A stretch of DNA of 64,000 bases from the NCBI GenBank assembly GCA_030427805.1, contig JAUICP010000001.1:1116001-1180000 (forward strand), given 5' to 3'. The DNA is from Bdellovibrionia bacterium. Its GTDB lineage: Bacteria > Bdellovibrionota > Bdellovibrionia > Bdellovibrionales > JAGQZY01. Positions 1 to 9,358 of the stretch are shown piece after piece. The position numbers were made by a program, and so were the translations under genes. The notes below the pieces were generated by a model. The model did no database searches. It was given only the letters and a program-made list of their open reading frames with translations, and was not told the origin of the DNA. Within the stretch, counting starts at the first letter, position 1, and each line of letters opens with the position of its first letter.

Positions 1-9
1 AATTTATCG

Positions 10-339
10 GTGAGCTCCGATAATCCCTCTAAAGATAAAGCTCTCTTCGCTAAGACCGGCGATAGTCAGGTGAAAATGAGCCTGCCAGAGGTTGAGGCTA
101 TCATCGACTTAAAGATGGATCGTGGAAAGATATACCTCAGTAGGGATGACTTCTTAGTTGATCTCAGTCTTTTTGTTCCCAGCTCTGGACAAATCAACTT
201 TGAGGAGGACTTACAGTCGGGTCGTATGGTTCTTCGTGATGGAAGTGTCATTCATATATTCATGCCTTCAAAAGACATTATTTACCTCGTTCCCGAGGGC
301 AATAAAAAAGAAGAAGGCCAACTATTCATTAAAAAGTAG
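10..339 (+). CDS. Unknown small protein, possibly 5'-truncated by the window edge
   Basis: I do not recognise this protein. From the GTG at 10 it is 109 residues, charged, soluble-looking, with no signal peptide or membrane segment. The middle alternates short hydrophobic strands (IYLSRDDFLVDLSLFVP, VIHIFMP, IIYLVP) and suggests a small beta-rich fold. The reading frame stays open to base 1, so the true start may lie upstream. It ends 21 bases before the DUF899 gene and probably shares its transcript. Confidence 0.55.
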   Translation: MSSDNPSKDKALFAKTGDSQVKMSLPEVEAIIDLKMDRGKIYLSRDDFLVDLSLFVPSSGQINFEEDLQSGRMVLRDGSVIHIFMPSKDIIYLVPEGNKKEEGQLFIKK

Positions 340-360
340 AAATTTCTAATGGGAGAGAAA

Positions 361-972
361 ATGAGGGAACGAATTAAAGAGTTGCAGACTGAGATTTATC
401 AGAAGCAAATGGAGCTCAACAAGCTCCGTAAAGAAGTCGAAGCGACTCCTGTCAAAAACTATGAATTTCAAACATTGAATGGTAACACCAGTTTACTCGA
501 TCTTTTTGCAGGTAAAGAGTTTCTTTACGTCATTCACAATATGGGAGCCGGTTGTCGGTACTGTACTCTTTGGGCCGATGGCTTCAATGCCTTTTTACCG
601 CATTTAGAGGATAAGGTTTCGGTGGTTCTTGCATCAAAAGATTCACCTGAAAAGCAGAGAGCGATGGCCAATGATCGCGGTTGGCGCTTTCGCATGGTTT
701 CTCACGGCGGTGGAGAATACTTGAAAGAACAGTCTGTGGGCGGGGCTGAAGGAGACAAGGCTCTGAATTACCCAGGTATCGTTGTTTACCAAAGAAAGGG
801 TAATGAGATTCTTAAAAAGAACTGGGCTGTTTTTGGGCCAGGCGATGAATTTTGCAGTCAGTGGAACCTTTTAAGTCTTGCCGGAATTGGTGAAGGCGAA
901 TGGACTCCTCAATTTCACTATTGGAAGCGCCCCGAAAAGATGGAAGACGGTGGGCAGAATCTTAATGATTAA
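361..972 (+). CDS. DUF899 family thioredoxin-like protein
   Basis: A 203-residue cytoplasmic protein of the DUF899 group, thioredoxin-fold proteins of uncertain role. Visible marks are an N-terminal basic/acidic helix, then the GAGCRYCTLWADGF segment carrying a CxxC pair (residues 65 and 68), and later FGPGDEFCSQW and the closing WTPQFHYW. The ATG at 361 is preferred over an in-frame ATG at 349 because GGGAG lies five bases before it. A strong terminator follows directly. The CxxC pair suggests redox chemistry, but the substrate cannot be told from sequence. Confidence 0.82.
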   Translation: MRERIKELQTEIYQKQMELNKLRKEVEATPVKNYEFQTLNGNTSLLDLFAGKEFLYVIHNMGAGCRYCTLWADGFNAFLPHLEDKVSVVLASKDSPEKQRAMANDRGWRFRMVSHGGGEYLKEQSVGGAEGDKALNYPGIVVYQRKGNEILKKNWAVFGPGDEFCSQWNLLSLAGIGEGEWTPQFHYWKRPEKMEDGGQNLND

Positions 973-980
973 ATAGAATA

Positions 981-1010
981 AAAAAAGAGAGATCTCGGTC
1001 TCTCTTTTTT
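981..1010 (+). terminator. Rho-independent terminator after the DUF899 gene
   Basis: A perfect 12-bp inverted repeat (981-992 with 999-1010, six-base loop) whose outer six pairs are an A-run and a T-run. It can act in both directions, so it may also end the converging minus-strand gene. Confidence 0.85.
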
Positions 1011-1049
1011 TCGATTCAAAATTTTATACCAATTCTATCTGGCTTTTTT

Positions 1050-1862
1050 TTATAATTCTTGGACCGAAGATGTGCCCGCAGCTCCTGCACCAGCGCCTTG
1101 AGCTTCAGCCATTCGTGTCGTATTCAGGTCGGAGTTCGTTCGCACACCTAAAGCAACTTGGCAGGATTCGCCCAAAAGACTTTGATGTCTGATCGCACAG
1201 GTTTGCCTTTGCACTGTGTTTTCACTTCTAGAACAATAGGTGCTCATGGCGTTTGCACAAGATGGGTTTTGCTCGAGGGGATCAAGAGAGACTCCTAAAA
1301 ACTCGTCTTCTCTGTCGCCCGCTTCATCGGGTTCAGAGTCACTACAGTTATTCTCATTATACCTTCGTTCAATGTCATCCCAATCAATTCCGGGCTCGTC
1401 ACTATCTTCCTGAGGACCACCTACTTGAATGATTCGAGCTTCACCTGAACGATTGCTCACATTGTATCCTATCTGACCTAGAAATGTCTCTCCACCGGGA
1501 AGTCTTCTCATCCATTGAAGGAGCTGATCGGCGGTGGGGAGGTCTGGATTGTAGAGACCAGAGCGATCGATGTGTTGATGCTCCAAATACGCTCCACCTT
1601 GTCTTGGAAACCTTCTTCGCTCCATTTCTCGAAGTATTTCGCCATTCGGCCTATAGAGTTTTTTGTAGTACGTTCGACCTTGTAAAAGGTCTCTCATACG
1701 CATCATACTCCGTAGATAGTTGCAAGGATCTAAGCTGAGTAAATCATAGGCTCCTTGATTGCTTTGATCATCAGGGCCGCCAGCCATGAAAAGAGAGTCG
1801 TTTTCAGCCTGAGCTTGAATACTGAGACTAAAAGCAAGAATAAGCAGAGCTAGAATTTTCAT
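1050..1862 (-). CDS. Secreted protein with a Cys-rich GLG1-like repeat
   Basis: A 270-residue exported protein of unknown role. An N-terminal signal peptide (MKILALLILAF...QAQA) is followed by a mature part with acidic, low-complexity stretches. Near the C-terminus, CANAMSTYC, then QTC and GESC, reproduces the spacing of the Cys-rich GLG1 repeat (C-x6-C ... C ... C), so two disulfides are likely in the periplasm. The start at 1862 is chosen over an in-frame ATG at 1877 because AGAGGAC sits just before it and the signal peptide then begins correctly. The C-terminal tail is Gly/Ala rich. It has its own upstream region and no clear operon partner. Confidence 0.68.
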   Translation of the reverse strand: MKILALLILAFSLSIQAQAENDSLFMAGGPDDQSNQGAYDLLSLDPCNYLRSMMRMRDLLQGRTYYKKLYRPNGEILREMERRRFPRQGGAYLEHQHIDRSGLYNPDLPTADQLLQWMRRLPGGETFLGQIGYNVSNRSGEARIIQVGGPQEDSDEPGIDWDDIERRYNENNCSDSEPDEAGDREDEFLGVSLDPLEQNPSCANAMSTYCSRSENTVQRQTCAIRHQSLLGESCQVALGVRTNSDLNTTRMAEAQGAGAGAAGTSSVQEL

Positions 1863-2035
1863 AGTGTCCTCTTTCAAAATTGATTCTTACTGTTAAATAG
1901 TACAAAGACTGAGCCATGGTTCTTTTGAGGCCTCTGTCGAGAGTTTCAGTCTAGGGGTATGACGCTTTAGACACCTGTAAAGCGAATTTGCGTTCTAGAT
2001 TAGATATTGCCAATAATTGTCAGTTTCTAAGATGC

Positions 2036-3388
2036 TTAAGTGACTCGCATGGATTTCCATTTTCCTCCACGAAAGCGGAAGAAGAATATGATTGCTTGGG
2101 TGATGATAAATACACTGGCAAAGGCCCACGAATAGTACACGGCGTTTGGCAAATGTGTGACAAAGTATGTGGGCAGAACCATTAGGGGCCAGGGTACGAG
2201 TAGGGCTGCAATGGAAACAAAACGTGTATCGCCGGCCCCCTTGAGTGCAAAGGAAAGTACGATATTTAAACTGTCAAATAATGTGAAGAGCGAAACAAAC
2301 ATAAGAAGGTAGGGAACAATTTCTGCGACTTCGTTCCACTGACCAATGTTTTCCTCATTTTTAAACCAATTGGTGTAGAACTCAGGGATCAAAATAAAAC
2401 TGATTCCGGCCAGAAGAATATAGCAAAAAGCGATTTGGACGCCTGTCCAAGATTTTTCTTCGGCAAGCTCCGGTTTGTTTTCTCCAAGGTGTTGGCCGAC
2501 CAATGCCGAAACAGCTTGGCCAATTCCGAGGGTCGGTAAAATCGCAAGCATCATTATTGTGACAGCAATACTCGAGGCAGAGAGTGCGGCGTCTCCATTC
2601 ACGAATTGCCCAGTGAAAATTAAAAATACCGTAAAGGCGAGGCCCTCAAGTGCCCACTGCAAGCCACTGGGTAGGCCAAACTTCAAAAAGCGAAGCATGA
2701 GTTGGGTATTCCATTTAAAACCGCTCCAAACTTTATAAAGAACATCATGTTGCTTAGAAAATGCGACGACAGAAGCGAAGAGGGCCGCACAAAGGTTTGC
2801 TCCGGCGGTTGCATAGCCAGCTCCAACAATACCCATTTCTGGAAAGCCCCAGTTTCCAAAAATTAAAAGGTAGTCGAGGATCACGTTGGCTACGAGCCCA
2901 ACACCGTTGATCCACATGACCATTTGGCTCTTGCCGAGTCCCGTATAAAATCCGCTAATTCCCGCAACAATTGCCGTGGGAAGTGCTGAGAAACAAATGG
3001 CGGCAAAATATTGAATTTCTAACTGAGTCATTTCAGGAGAGTGATTGAAGTTTCCAAAAATTAAATCAGCCAAAGGAATCAGACCTAAAAACAGGAGGCC
3101 TCCAATAACACTTAAATAAATGGATTGCCAAAGGGCCGGTCCAATCATGTGATTGTCTTTTGAACCGAGGTACTGGGCCGTGAAAGTAATTGAGTAGGCT
3201 GACGTTTGTTGGAGGAGCGCCATGGGAACCCAAAAGACTCCCATGACCGCCATGGCTGCACCCAATGACAGCGTAGAGTACTGACCGAGAAAGACCCGGT
3301 CGATGGTCATCTGTAGATTCCAGAAACTATTTGCGATAATGAGAGGCCAGGCAATGGCCAGGAGCTCTTTCCAGTTTTTAAAGTTCAC
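2036..3388 (-). CDS. MATE family multidrug/cation antiporter
   Basis: A polytopic inner-membrane exporter of the MATE family, which moves drugs or organic cations outward using Na+ or H+ gradients. About twelve hydrophobic helices are visible. The family-typical opening is present: WKELLAIAWPLI followed by TIDRVFLGQYS. The frame extends upstream to an ATG at 3508, but the extra 40 residues are atypical (FFFVKCLKC from an A-run) and neither start has a good ribosome site. The GTG at 3388 gives 450 residues, normal for the family, so I use it with modest certainty. The gene is divergent from the peroxidase gene. Confidence 0.85.
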   Translation of the reverse strand: MNFKNWKELLAIAWPLIIANSFWNLQMTIDRVFLGQYSTLSLGAAMAVMGVFWVPMALLQQTSAYSITFTAQYLGSKDNHMIGPALWQSIYLSVIGGLLFLGLIPLADLIFGNFNHSPEMTQLEIQYFAAICFSALPTAIVAGISGFYTGLGKSQMVMWINGVGLVANVILDYLLIFGNWGFPEMGIVGAGYATAGANLCAALFASVVAFSKQHDVLYKVWSGFKWNTQLMLRFLKFGLPSGLQWALEGLAFTVFLIFTGQFVNGDAALSASSIAVTIMMLAILPTLGIGQAVSALVGQHLGENKPELAEEKSWTGVQIAFCYILLAGISFILIPEFYTNWFKNEENIGQWNEVAEIVPYLLMFVSLFTLFDSLNIVLSFALKGAGDTRFVSIAALLVPWPLMVLPTYFVTHLPNAVYYSWAFASVFIITQAIIFFFRFRGGKWKSMRVT

Positions 3389-3555
3389 ACAGTCGTTTAC
3401 CAGATAAATTTGAAATTGAACACATTTTAGGCATTTAACAAAAAAAAACGTGTTGATTTGAGAAATTTGAGGCGCGTGCCAAGGATTTGTCCACGGCTCT
3501 TTTATCATAGAATGAAGGTATCGGGGTTTCAGGTTTTGAGTTTAATGGGGGGAAA

Positions 3556-5247
3556 ATGAAGTTTCGTGTTGTTGCACTATCGGCGACCATTGGCGTTCTC
3601 AGTCTTTTATTCATTTCTTATCAAAATTTTGACCGCGTCCCGGGCATCAAGCGGATTGTAGAAATGCCTTTTGGATTAACAAACGATAATGTTGTTTTGC
3701 CCGATTGGGATAAGATGGACCCGGCTATGATTGAACTGGGTTCTCTATTATTTTTCGACAAAAGAATGTCACAGAATAACACTACGTCGTGTTCAAGTTG
3801 TCACCAGCCCGCTAAGGGGTACGCCTCTGTTGGTCGCGACAAAGGTTTTAATGGAGAATTTGCAGAAAGGGATACTCCCACTGCTCTTAATCGAATTTAC
3901 GGAAGCCAACACGGTTGGATCGGAGATAAAACTTTGGTAGAGCAGTCGACGGCTCCCTTCTTTCACCCCAAAGAAATGGGTTTGACGGAAAGTGAACTTT
4001 TAAGTCGTATCAAAGATATCCCAAACTATGTGCAAAGGTTTGACCGTTTAGCTGGTGAGGGACTTATTTCTCGTCCCGCCCTGACTATTGATAATATAGG
4101 ACGAGTCATCGCTTCATTTCAAAGATCTTTAATGTCGGGGGACTCAAGGGAAGATCGATTTGCAGCCGGGGATGATAATGCTCTAACTCCCCAAGAAATA
4201 CGCGGGCGGAATCTCTTTAATGGTCAGGCTCGATGTATTCTTTGTCACAATGGTCCCAACTTTTCCAACGAGGGTTTTCACAATATATTGTCGGGCTGTC
4301 CGCCACCTCCAGGCAATTGCTCCTTTCCTAGTGGTGATGAGTTGGGGCGATTTAGTATCACGGGGTTAAAAAGTGATATTGGTCGTTTTAAGACTCCAAG
4401 TCTGAGGAATGTGGCTTTACGGCCTCCTTTCTTTCACGAAGGTCACGATAAAGACTTGAGAACCGTGGTCAATGGTTACAACAATGCTGGAGATTTGGAT
4501 AATATTATTCAGCAGGATCCGTTGTTAGTTAATCTTGGTCTTTCAGAGCCCCAAGAAGAAGACCTAGTGGCCTACCTCAAGGCTTTAACGGGTACACTGC
4601 CAATTCCTAAAGGACTTTTAAGTCAAAGTCACAATGGTGTTTTAAGAGAAGACTACTTACTGAGCCCCGACGTTTTTGAAATCGATTTCTATAAAAACAA
4701 ATATGATCTTGCCGGGAAGACAGATTACCAGGTTCGGAGGGATTGGCTTGATAATGGAATTCGTTTGGGGCGAACAGCGCACCCGGCCTTCGACGTCACA
4801 GAATATATTCGCATGTATGGAGGAGCAAAAAGTGCCTATGTGAGAGATGGGTACAAAGGAGCCATTCTGTTTTACCTCGATCGAGGTAGGCGCTATAACC
4901 ACGTCGGGAAAATTGCATTGATGGGTAACTTTTTTAATTACTCTTGGTATCGAAAAGTTCGATCAAATATAAAGTATAAAGTGCGCAAAGATGTCTATGA
5001 TTTCTATGCCCGGACTGGGTACCCCAATAAGCACAGAGGACATGCGAAGGCTTCTGGCTATTATCGCCTCTCGAATAACGTTTATTACTTTCAGGCTAAA
5101 GATGGTCGCCGATGTCGATTTAGAAACAAAGCTGAGTTTGATGATCATCTTGGAAGAAGCGATGATTGGCGGGTCGGGTACTTTAACGCCCATCCTAAGC
5201 ATCCCCAAAAAAGGTGGGTTGGAATGTGTATGGATACACTTTTCTAA
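3556..5247 (+). CDS. Di-haem cytochrome c peroxidase (MauG/CcpA type) with C-terminal repeat extension
   Basis: A 563-residue exported di-haem c-type peroxidase. Two haem attachment sites are visible, CSSCH at 79-83 and CILCH at 227-231, and FKTPSLRNVALRPPFFHEG is the usual haem-ligand region of the family. The enzyme normally reduces H2O2 with electrons from small cytochromes in the periplasm. The N-terminus has a hydrophobic segment followed by YQNF, which resembles the FQNC lipoprotein signals in this window but lacks the Cys, so it is probably a membrane anchor. Residues from about 370 on are extra. They contain at least one copy of a Y..DL...W...GI..GR...FD..EYI pattern and a partial second copy. 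Start: AATGGGGGGAAA precedes ATG 3556. Confidence 0.88.
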   Translation: MKFRVVALSATIGVLSLLFISYQNFDRVPGIKRIVEMPFGLTNDNVVLPDWDKMDPAMIELGSLLFFDKRMSQNNTTSCSSCHQPAKGYASVGRDKGFNGEFAERDTPTALNRIYGSQHGWIGDKTLVEQSTAPFFHPKEMGLTESELLSRIKDIPNYVQRFDRLAGEGLISRPALTIDNIGRVIASFQRSLMSGDSREDRFAAGDDNALTPQEIRGRNLFNGQARCILCHNGPNFSNEGFHNILSGCPPPPGNCSFPSGDELGRFSITGLKSDIGRFKTPSLRNVALRPPFFHEGHDKDLRTVVNGYNNAGDLDNIIQQDPLLVNLGLSEPQEEDLVAYLKALTGTLPIPKGLLSQSHNGVLREDYLLSPDVFEIDFYKNKYDLAGKTDYQVRRDWLDNGIRLGRTAHPAFDVTEYIRMYGGAKSAYVRDGYKGAILFYLDRGRRYNHVGKIALMGNFFNYSWYRKVRSNIKYKVRKDVYDFYARTGYPNKHRGHAKASGYYRLSNNVYYFQAKDGRRCRFRNKAEFDDHLGRSDDWRVGYFNAHPKHPQKRWVGMCMDTLF

Positions 5248-5250
5248 AAT

Positions 5251-5283
5251 AAAAAAAGGATCTCCCATAGGAGATCCTTTTTT
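5251..5283. terminator. Bidirectional terminator between peroxidase and glutamine synthetase genes
   Basis: GGATCTCC (5258-5265) pairs perfectly with GGAGATCC (5270-5277) around a CATA loop, flanked by an A-run on the left and a T-run on the right. It can end both converging transcripts. Confidence 0.88.
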
Positions 5284-5321
5284 GTTTTAACGCGAGTGAG
5301 TTACCAAAAGGAAGCTTCTAC

Positions 5322-6374
5322 CTAGAGTTCGCAGATGGAGCGAAGGAGTTCAGTAGAGATTTGGTAAGGATCGGCGTTAGCGCCTGGGCGGCGATCTTCA
5401 AGGTAACCATATCCATTGTTGGCAACGGGTCTTGGAATACGGATTGATCTTCCACGATCAGCAATTCCCCAAGTGAATTCATCAATCGGGCTCGTTTCAT
5501 GGGCACCCGTTAAGCGTTCACTGAGTCCGGCACCGTAAACTTTGATGTGGTCCATGTGGCGCTTTTCAAGATTCGTCATCGCCTTTTCAATCGCGGCCAT
5601 ACCCGAACCTTTAGTTCGCATTTCTTTCGTTGAGAAATTGGTGTGTAGACCAGCACCGTTCCAGTCACCTTTGACCGGCTTACAATCAAAAGACGCAGTG
5701 ACACCGTCTTCTTCACAAATTCTTTGGATCAACCAACGAGCGACCCAAAGTTGATCAGAACAAGTGAGTGGATCGGCCACTTCTGAATCATCGCCGCGGT
5801 AACCAATTTGGAATTCCCACTGACCAGGCATAACTTCAGCATTCAATCCGTATATGAAAAGTCCTGCCTCTAGACATGCAGCCAAGTGCGTTTCAGCAAG
5901 ATCGCGTCCGAAAGCCACCTCTGAACCCACAGAACAGTAGAAAGGACCTTGTGGAGCCGGGTAACCGAAATCGGGCCATCCAAGTGGAATACGGCCTTGG
6001 TAGAGAGTGTATTCTTGTTCGTACCCAATCCAAGCTTCGACGTCCTTGCCGCCTTTTTCCATCAGCTGGCGCAAACGAGCACGAGTATTGGATTCGTGGG
6101 GACTGCCATCGGGGTTGAGAACTTCACACATGACAAGGAAGTGGCCCTCTCCGCGAGTTGGATCTGGATAATAGGAAACCGGTTGCAGAAGGAGATCGGA
6201 GTCGCCACCCTGTGCTTGGAACGTCGATGAGCCATCAAAACTCCACTGTGGGAAAAAGTCCAAATCAACACTACCAGTCTCTCCCGGAATCAATCGGGTC
6301 TTAGAGCGTAGTTGCTGAGTGGGCTTTGCGCCATCAAGCCATAGGTATTCAGCGATATGAATTGGTTTTTTCAT
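5322..6374 (-). CDS. glnII: Glutamine synthetase type II
   Basis: Makes glutamine from glutamate, ammonia and ATP in the cytoplasm. It is the short eukaryote-like type II form (350 residues here; about 330-370 in the family) and not the 450-470-residue type I enzyme. Signature segments are WSFDGSSTFQAQGGDSDL near the N-terminus, GAGLHTNFSTKEMR at the ATP site and the closing RSIRIPRP...GYLEDRRPGANADPY. The frame opens at 6437, but the ATG at 6374 has AGGAGACC seven bases upstream and matches the family start. No adenylylation-type Tyr motif is seen, as expected for type II. Divergent from acnA. Confidence 0.95.
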   Translation of the reverse strand: MKKPIHIAEYLWLDGAKPTQQLRSKTRLIPGETGSVDLDFFPQWSFDGSSTFQAQGGDSDLLLQPVSYYPDPTRGEGHFLVMCEVLNPDGSPHESNTRARLRQLMEKGGKDVEAWIGYEQEYTLYQGRIPLGWPDFGYPAPQGPFYCSVGSEVAFGRDLAETHLAACLEAGLFIYGLNAEVMPGQWEFQIGYRGDDSEVADPLTCSDQLWVARWLIQRICEEDGVTASFDCKPVKGDWNGAGLHTNFSTKEMRTKGSGMAAIEKAMTNLEKRHMDHIKVYGAGLSERLTGAHETSPIDEFTWGIADRGRSIRIPRPVANNGYGYLEDRRPGANADPYQISTELLRSICEL

Positions 6375-6511
6375 TTTAAGGTCTCCTGGTTTGCGAGTTT
6401 CACAAGATGAATCTACTCTTTGCAGATGCAAAATCAACCGAATACGCGCTAGGACACCGTTTGGCCAGGCGCGTAGAAGCCTGTAATTGAGGGCCTTTAA
6501 GGGCCCCTGAA

Positions 6512-6540
6512 TTGACCTTATTGGTCGTTGATATTAGTGT
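6512..6540 (+). promoter_or_regulatory. Possible sigma70 promoter for acnA
   Basis: TTGACC (6512-6517), a 17-base spacer and TAGTGT (6535-6540) form a recognisable but imperfect -35/-10 pair about 75 bases before the acnA start. Just upstream a GGGCC/GGCCC hairpin (6491-6506) is present. The -10 matches consensus in only three positions, so this is tentative. Confidence 0.35.
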
Positions 6541-6614
6541 CTGATCGAAACCAAAAGTGAAAATCAATTGATTCTAAACCGGGGTTCCTCCCCATTGCCG
6601 TAAAGGAAGTTTCA

Positions 6615-9266
6615 ATGTCGAAAGCTCAATCCAATGAGTTAAAAGTAGGAAGCAAGTCCTACACTTATTTTCCGCTAAAGCAGGCAGGCGATCTCAGCAA
6701 AATGCCAAAATCTCTCAAAGTTTTAATGGAAAACCTTCTCAGGCACCACGACGGTGAAGTGGTCACTCAAGAAGATATCGATGCCTTGGCCGCTTGGACC
6801 AAGTCAGGAACCATCCAACGTGAAATCTCTTACTTTCCAGCTCGCGTTCTTATGCAGGATTTCACTGGTGTTCCTGGGGTCGTCGACTTAGCAGCTATGC
6901 GCGATGCCATGGCCGACTTGGGTGAAGACCCTGAAAAAATTAATCCGCTATCGCCAGTGGATCTCGTGATCGATCACTCCGTAATGGTTGATTATGCCGG
7001 TACGGCGGACTCTTTTAAAAAGAATGTCGATGTCGAAATGGAACGCAACCAAGAGCGCTATGAGTTCCTCAAATGGGGACAGGGCGCTTTTAAAAATTTT
7101 CGCGTAGTTCCTCCGGGCACGGGAATTTGTCACCAAGTAAATCTCGAATACCTCGGGCAAACCGTCTTTACTAAAGATGAAGGTGGCAAAACCTACGCCT
7201 ACCCAGATACCCTTGTTGGTACTGACTCTCATACGACAATGATTAATGCTCTTTCGATCCTTGGATGGGGCGTGGGCGGTATTGAGGCTGAGGCTGCCAT
7301 GCTTGGCCAGCCAATTTCAATGCTCGTTCCTGACGTTGTTGGTTTTAAACTCAAGGGAAAACTCAAAGAAGGAATCACTTCGACGGACTTGGTGTTAACG
7401 ATTACTCAAATGCTTCGCGCCCACGGTGTGGTTGGAAAGTTTGTTGAGTTCTTCGGTCCTGGTTTGACAGGGATGAGCCTTGAAACTCGTGCCACAATTT
7501 CTAACATGGCTCCAGAGTATGGCGCTACTTGTGGTTATTTCCCGACAGATGAAGAAACCCTCCGTTACTTGAAGTTTACGGGCCGCTCGGCAGATCAAGT
7601 CGCTCTTGTCGAGGCCTACTCTAAAGAGCAGGGTTTTTGGAATAACGAAGGTGACGAGCCTCGTTTTACCGATGTTCTTGAACTTGATCTATCAACGGTT
7701 GAACCATCTTTGGCTGGTCCGAAGCGCCCGCAAGATCGGATCTTGATGAAAGATATGAAAACGGCTTTCGAAACCACTCTCAAAAATGAAGGGGGCCGCA
7801 CCGCTAAAGCCAGTTCCGATGTTTCTGGAAAAGACTTTAAACTTGAAGATGGAAATATCGTTATTGCAGCGATTACGAGCTGTACGAATACATCGAATCC
7901 AATGGTTCTTTTGGGAGCGGGGCTTGTGGCTCGCAAAGCTCGCGAAAAGGGACTTAATGTAAAGCCTTGGGTGAAGACCTCTTTAGCTCCTGGCTCTCAA
8001 GTTGTTACTGATTACTTGGATGCAGCTGGTTTGACGGCTGATCTCGATGCCCTTGGCTTCAACCTCGTTGGCTACGGTTGTACAACGTGTATTGGTAACT
8101 CAGGGCCTATTGCTCCAGAACTTGCTGAAGCCGTAGAAAAAGAAAACCTTGTGGTGACATCGGTACTTTCTGGAAACAGAAACTTTGAAGGCCGAATCTC
8201 TCCCCATGTTAGAGCCAACTACTTGGCTTCGCCGCCTTTGGTAGTTGCTTACGCCATTGCGGGAACGACCCATATTGATTTAACGACTGAAGCTCTCGGG
8301 AAGGACTCTTCTGGAAATGATGTTTTCTTAAAAGACATTTGGCCTTCAGAGTCTGAAATTCGTTCTGCCCTTGAAAAATCGCTCACTCCAGAAATGTTTG
8401 CGCAAAGATACAGCGATGTTTTTGCCGGACCAAAAGAGTGGCAAGATATCGCGACCAGTGGTGGTAAGCAGTACACCTGGCAGGGTAAGTCGACCTACAT
8501 CAAAAAGCCGAGCTTCTTTGACGGTATGACAAAAAATCCAGAGCCTCTCAAAGATATTGAGGGTGCACGTGTGCTAGCCCTTTTGGGTGATAGCATTACT
8601 ACCGATCACATTTCTCCTGCCGGAGCTATCAAAGCAGATAGTCCAGCCGGTGAATGGTTGAAGGCCAATGGAGTTGAGAAGAAAGATTTTAACTCTTTTG
8701 GTTCACGTCGTGGTAACCACGAAGTCATGGTTCGCGGAACGTTTGGTAATATTCGTATTAAGAATGAAATGGTCGGTGGAAAGTCTGGTGGGTTTACTCA
8801 ACTCATGCCAGATGGTGCCGAGACAACGATCTTTGAAGCGGCCGAGCAATATCGAGCGCAGAATATTCCGTTGGTTGTCGTTGCTGGGAAAGAATACGGT
8901 ACAGGGTCTTCTAGAGACTGGGCGGCTAAGGGAACGGATCTTTTAGGTGTTAAGGCTGTGATTGCAGAAAGCTATGAGCGTATTCACAGATCTAACCTCA
9001 TTGGAATGGGTGTTATTCCTCTCGAGTTTCCAGAGGGAATGAGTCGCAAAACTCTTAACCTTGATGGGTCGGAGGAGTTTACGATTAAGAATCTAGATGG
9101 TTCACTCGCGCCAAAGGGAACACTTTCAGTCGACATCAAATACAAAGATGGGAAAACTGAAACCGTAAACCTCAACGTTCGCGTTGATACGGCCAAAGAA
9201 CTTGAGTACGTCAAAAACGGCGGGATTTTACAAACCGTTATTCGCAGACTCGCCAAAGAAGGCTAG
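6615..9266 (+). CDS. acnA: Aconitate hydratase A
   Basis: Converts citrate to isocitrate in the TCA cycle through a 4Fe-4S cluster. It is 883 residues, the size of the AcnA/IRP type. Cluster cysteines are visible in [10 protein letters not shown] and [11 protein letters not shown]. The C-terminal swivel domain has [24 protein letters not shown] and [13 protein letters not shown] with the substrate-binding arginines. AAAGGAAG precedes ATG 6615 at normal spacing. It is a single-gene unit flanked by a possible promoter and a terminator. Confidence 0.97.
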   Translation: MSKAQSNELKVGSKSYTYFPLKQAGDLSKMPKSLKVLMENLLRHHDGEVVTQEDIDALAAWTKSGTIQREISYFPARVLMQDFTGVPGVVDLAAMRDAMADLGEDPEKINPLSPVDLVIDHSVMVDYAGTADSFKKNVDVEMERNQERYEFLKWGQGAFKNFRVVPPGTGICHQVNLEYLGQTVFTKDEGGKTYAYPDTLVGTDSHTTMINALSILGWGVGGIEAEAAMLGQPISMLVPDVVGFKLKGKLKEGITSTDLVLTITQMLRAHGVVGKFVEFFGPGLTGMSLETRATISNMAPEYGATCGYFPTDEETLRYLKFTGRSADQVALVEAYSKEQGFWNNEGDEPRFTDVLELDLSTVEPSLAGPKRPQDRILMKDMKTAFETTLKNEGGRTAKASSDVSGKDFKLEDGNIVIAAITSCTNTSNPMVLLGAGLVARKAREKGLNVKPWVKTSLAPGSQVVTDYLDAAGLTADLDALGFNLVGYGCTTCIGNSGPIAPELAEAVEKENLVVTSVLSGNRNFEGRISPHVRANYLASPPLVVAYAIAGTTHIDLTTEALGKDSSGNDVFLKDIWPSESEIRSALEKSLTPEMFAQRYSDVFAGPKEWQDIATSGGKQYTWQGKSTYIKKPSFFDGMTKNPEPLKDIEGARVLALLGDSITTDHISPAGAIKADSPAGEWLKANGVEKKDFNSFGSRRGNHEVMVRGTFGNIRIKNEMVGGKSGGFTQLMPDGAETTIFEAAEQYRAQNIPLVVVAGKEYGTGSSRDWAAKGTDLLGVKAVIAESYERIHRSNLIGMGVIPLEFPEGMSRKTLNLDGSEEFTIKNLDGSLAPKGTLSVDIKYKDGKTETVNLNVRVDTAKELEYVKNGGILQTVIRRLAKEG

Positions 9267-9315
9267 ATATGGCCTGGTCCTCTTAAAAAGGGCAAGGTTT
9301 AAAATTGTTTTATCA

Positions 9316-9342
9316 AAGGTCAGGGATTCCCTGGCCTTTTTT
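9316..9342 (+). terminator. Rho-independent terminator after acnA
   Basis: AAAGGTCAGGG and CCCTGGCCTTTT pair with one G-T wobble across a three-base loop and run into TTTTTT. Stop of acnA lies 50 bases upstream. Confidence 0.85.
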
Positions 9343-9358
9343 AGTATGAGGCTTCTGC

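Noticed and set aside
5876-6230. Open frames on the plus strand inside the glutamine synthetase gene
   Set aside because: They are antisense shadows of a confidently identified gene and have no ribosome sites or recognisable products.
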